Below are positions 5,438 to 5,690 of a stretch of DNA of 5,690 nt, piece by piece (the first letter of the stretch is position 1; each line of letters begins with the position of its first letter). The notes beneath the pieces were generated by a model. That model was not told where the DNA came from, searched no databases, and worked only from the letters and a program-made list of their open reading frames with translations. Made by a program: the position numbers and the translations under genes. The DNA is from Candidatus Alloscillospira gallinarum. Lineage in GTDB: Bacteria; Bacillota; Clostridia; Oscillospirales; Oscillospiraceae. Where the stretch lies: positions 1 to 5,690 of the forward strand of contig CAJFTV010000175.1 of NCBI GenBank assembly GCA_904420055.1, written 5' to 3'.

Positions 5438-5690
5438 TTGAGGTTAAAAACATCTCTTTTTCCTACGGAAAGAATGATATTCTGAAAGATGTGTCGTTTA
5501 CGATGAACCCCGGCGAGGTGGTTGGTATTCTGGGCAATAACGGCGCGGGAAAGAGCACATTTATAACATGCCTTAACAGGGTCAACACGCCAAAGACCGG
5601 GCAGCTTGTTATAGATGGAAACGACATGCTCAAAGCCGGCAGGCTGGAGTCGGCGAGGAATATATCATATGTGGCGCAGAAAAGCTCAGT
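5434..5690 (+). CDS. ABC importer ATP-binding subunit, FecE/BtuD family, N-terminal part (3' end outside window)
   Basis: The ATG at 5434 overlaps the permease stop in ATGA. The 85 complete codons to the window edge encode the start of an ABC ATPase: MIEVKNISFSYG with the aromatic A-loop Tyr11, Walker A GNNGAGKS (34-41) plus Thr42, and the Q-loop Gln82 in ISYVAQKS. The signature, Walker B and switch regions lie beyond the edge. GNNGAGKST is common in FecE/BtuD-type ATPases. With the two preceding genes it completes a class III (FecBCD) importer. AAGAGG-like purines near 5416-5422 serve as ribosome site. Confidence 0.92.
   Translation, partial: MIEVKNISFSYGKNDILKDVSFTMNPGEVVGILGNNGAGKSTFITCLNRVNTPKTGQLVIDGNDMLKAGRLESARNISYVAQKSS

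Overview
The window suggests an anaerobic Gram-positive bacterium of the class Clostridia, probably Lachnospiraceae or a close relative. This is inferred from style rather than a marker gene. Both solute-binding proteins are lipoproteins with short, charged-then-hydrophobic signal peptides ending in a lipobox Cys. Genes are tightly packed or overlapping, ribosome sites are purine-rich, and coding GC is moderate (58% by hand count over 1201-1320, about 45% over 1-420). There are no rRNA or tRNA genes, CRISPR arrays, transposases or phage genes.

Layout, all on the + strand: (1) 1-447 is the C-terminal two thirds of a Crp/Fnr-family regulator that enters from the left. (2) 448-583 is an intergenic region with a perfect 15-bp inverted repeat (terminator, possibly also an operator) and a consensus TATAAT box. 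(3) 584-2944 is a complete three-gene ABC importer of the NitT/TauT (sulfonate/nitrate/thiamine-precursor) architecture: lipoprotein, permease, ATPase. Its genes overlap by 11 bp and then 4 bp, and it ends in a strong intrinsic terminator at 2961-3006. (4) 3007-3223 is a leader with several competing hairpins and two short palindromes. (5) 3224-5690 is a second importer of a different class, FecBCD/BtuFCD/MolABC type (metal-chelate, corrinoid or molybdate/tungstate): lipoprotein, FecCD permease and the first 85 residues of the ATPase, which runs off the right edge.

The simplest reading is a regulator followed by two separately transcribed high-affinity importers. The first is probably controlled by the adjacent Crp/Fnr protein, because the inverted repeat lies exactly where a class II Crp/Fnr activator would bind relative to the TATAAT box. 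The second may be controlled by its structured leader or by a repressor at the palindromes. Neither substrate can be assigned from this sequence. The pairing of a NitT/TauT-type and a FecBCD-type importer under a Crp/Fnr regulator hints at a metal or cofactor uptake locus, and genes downstream of the window would be the best clue.
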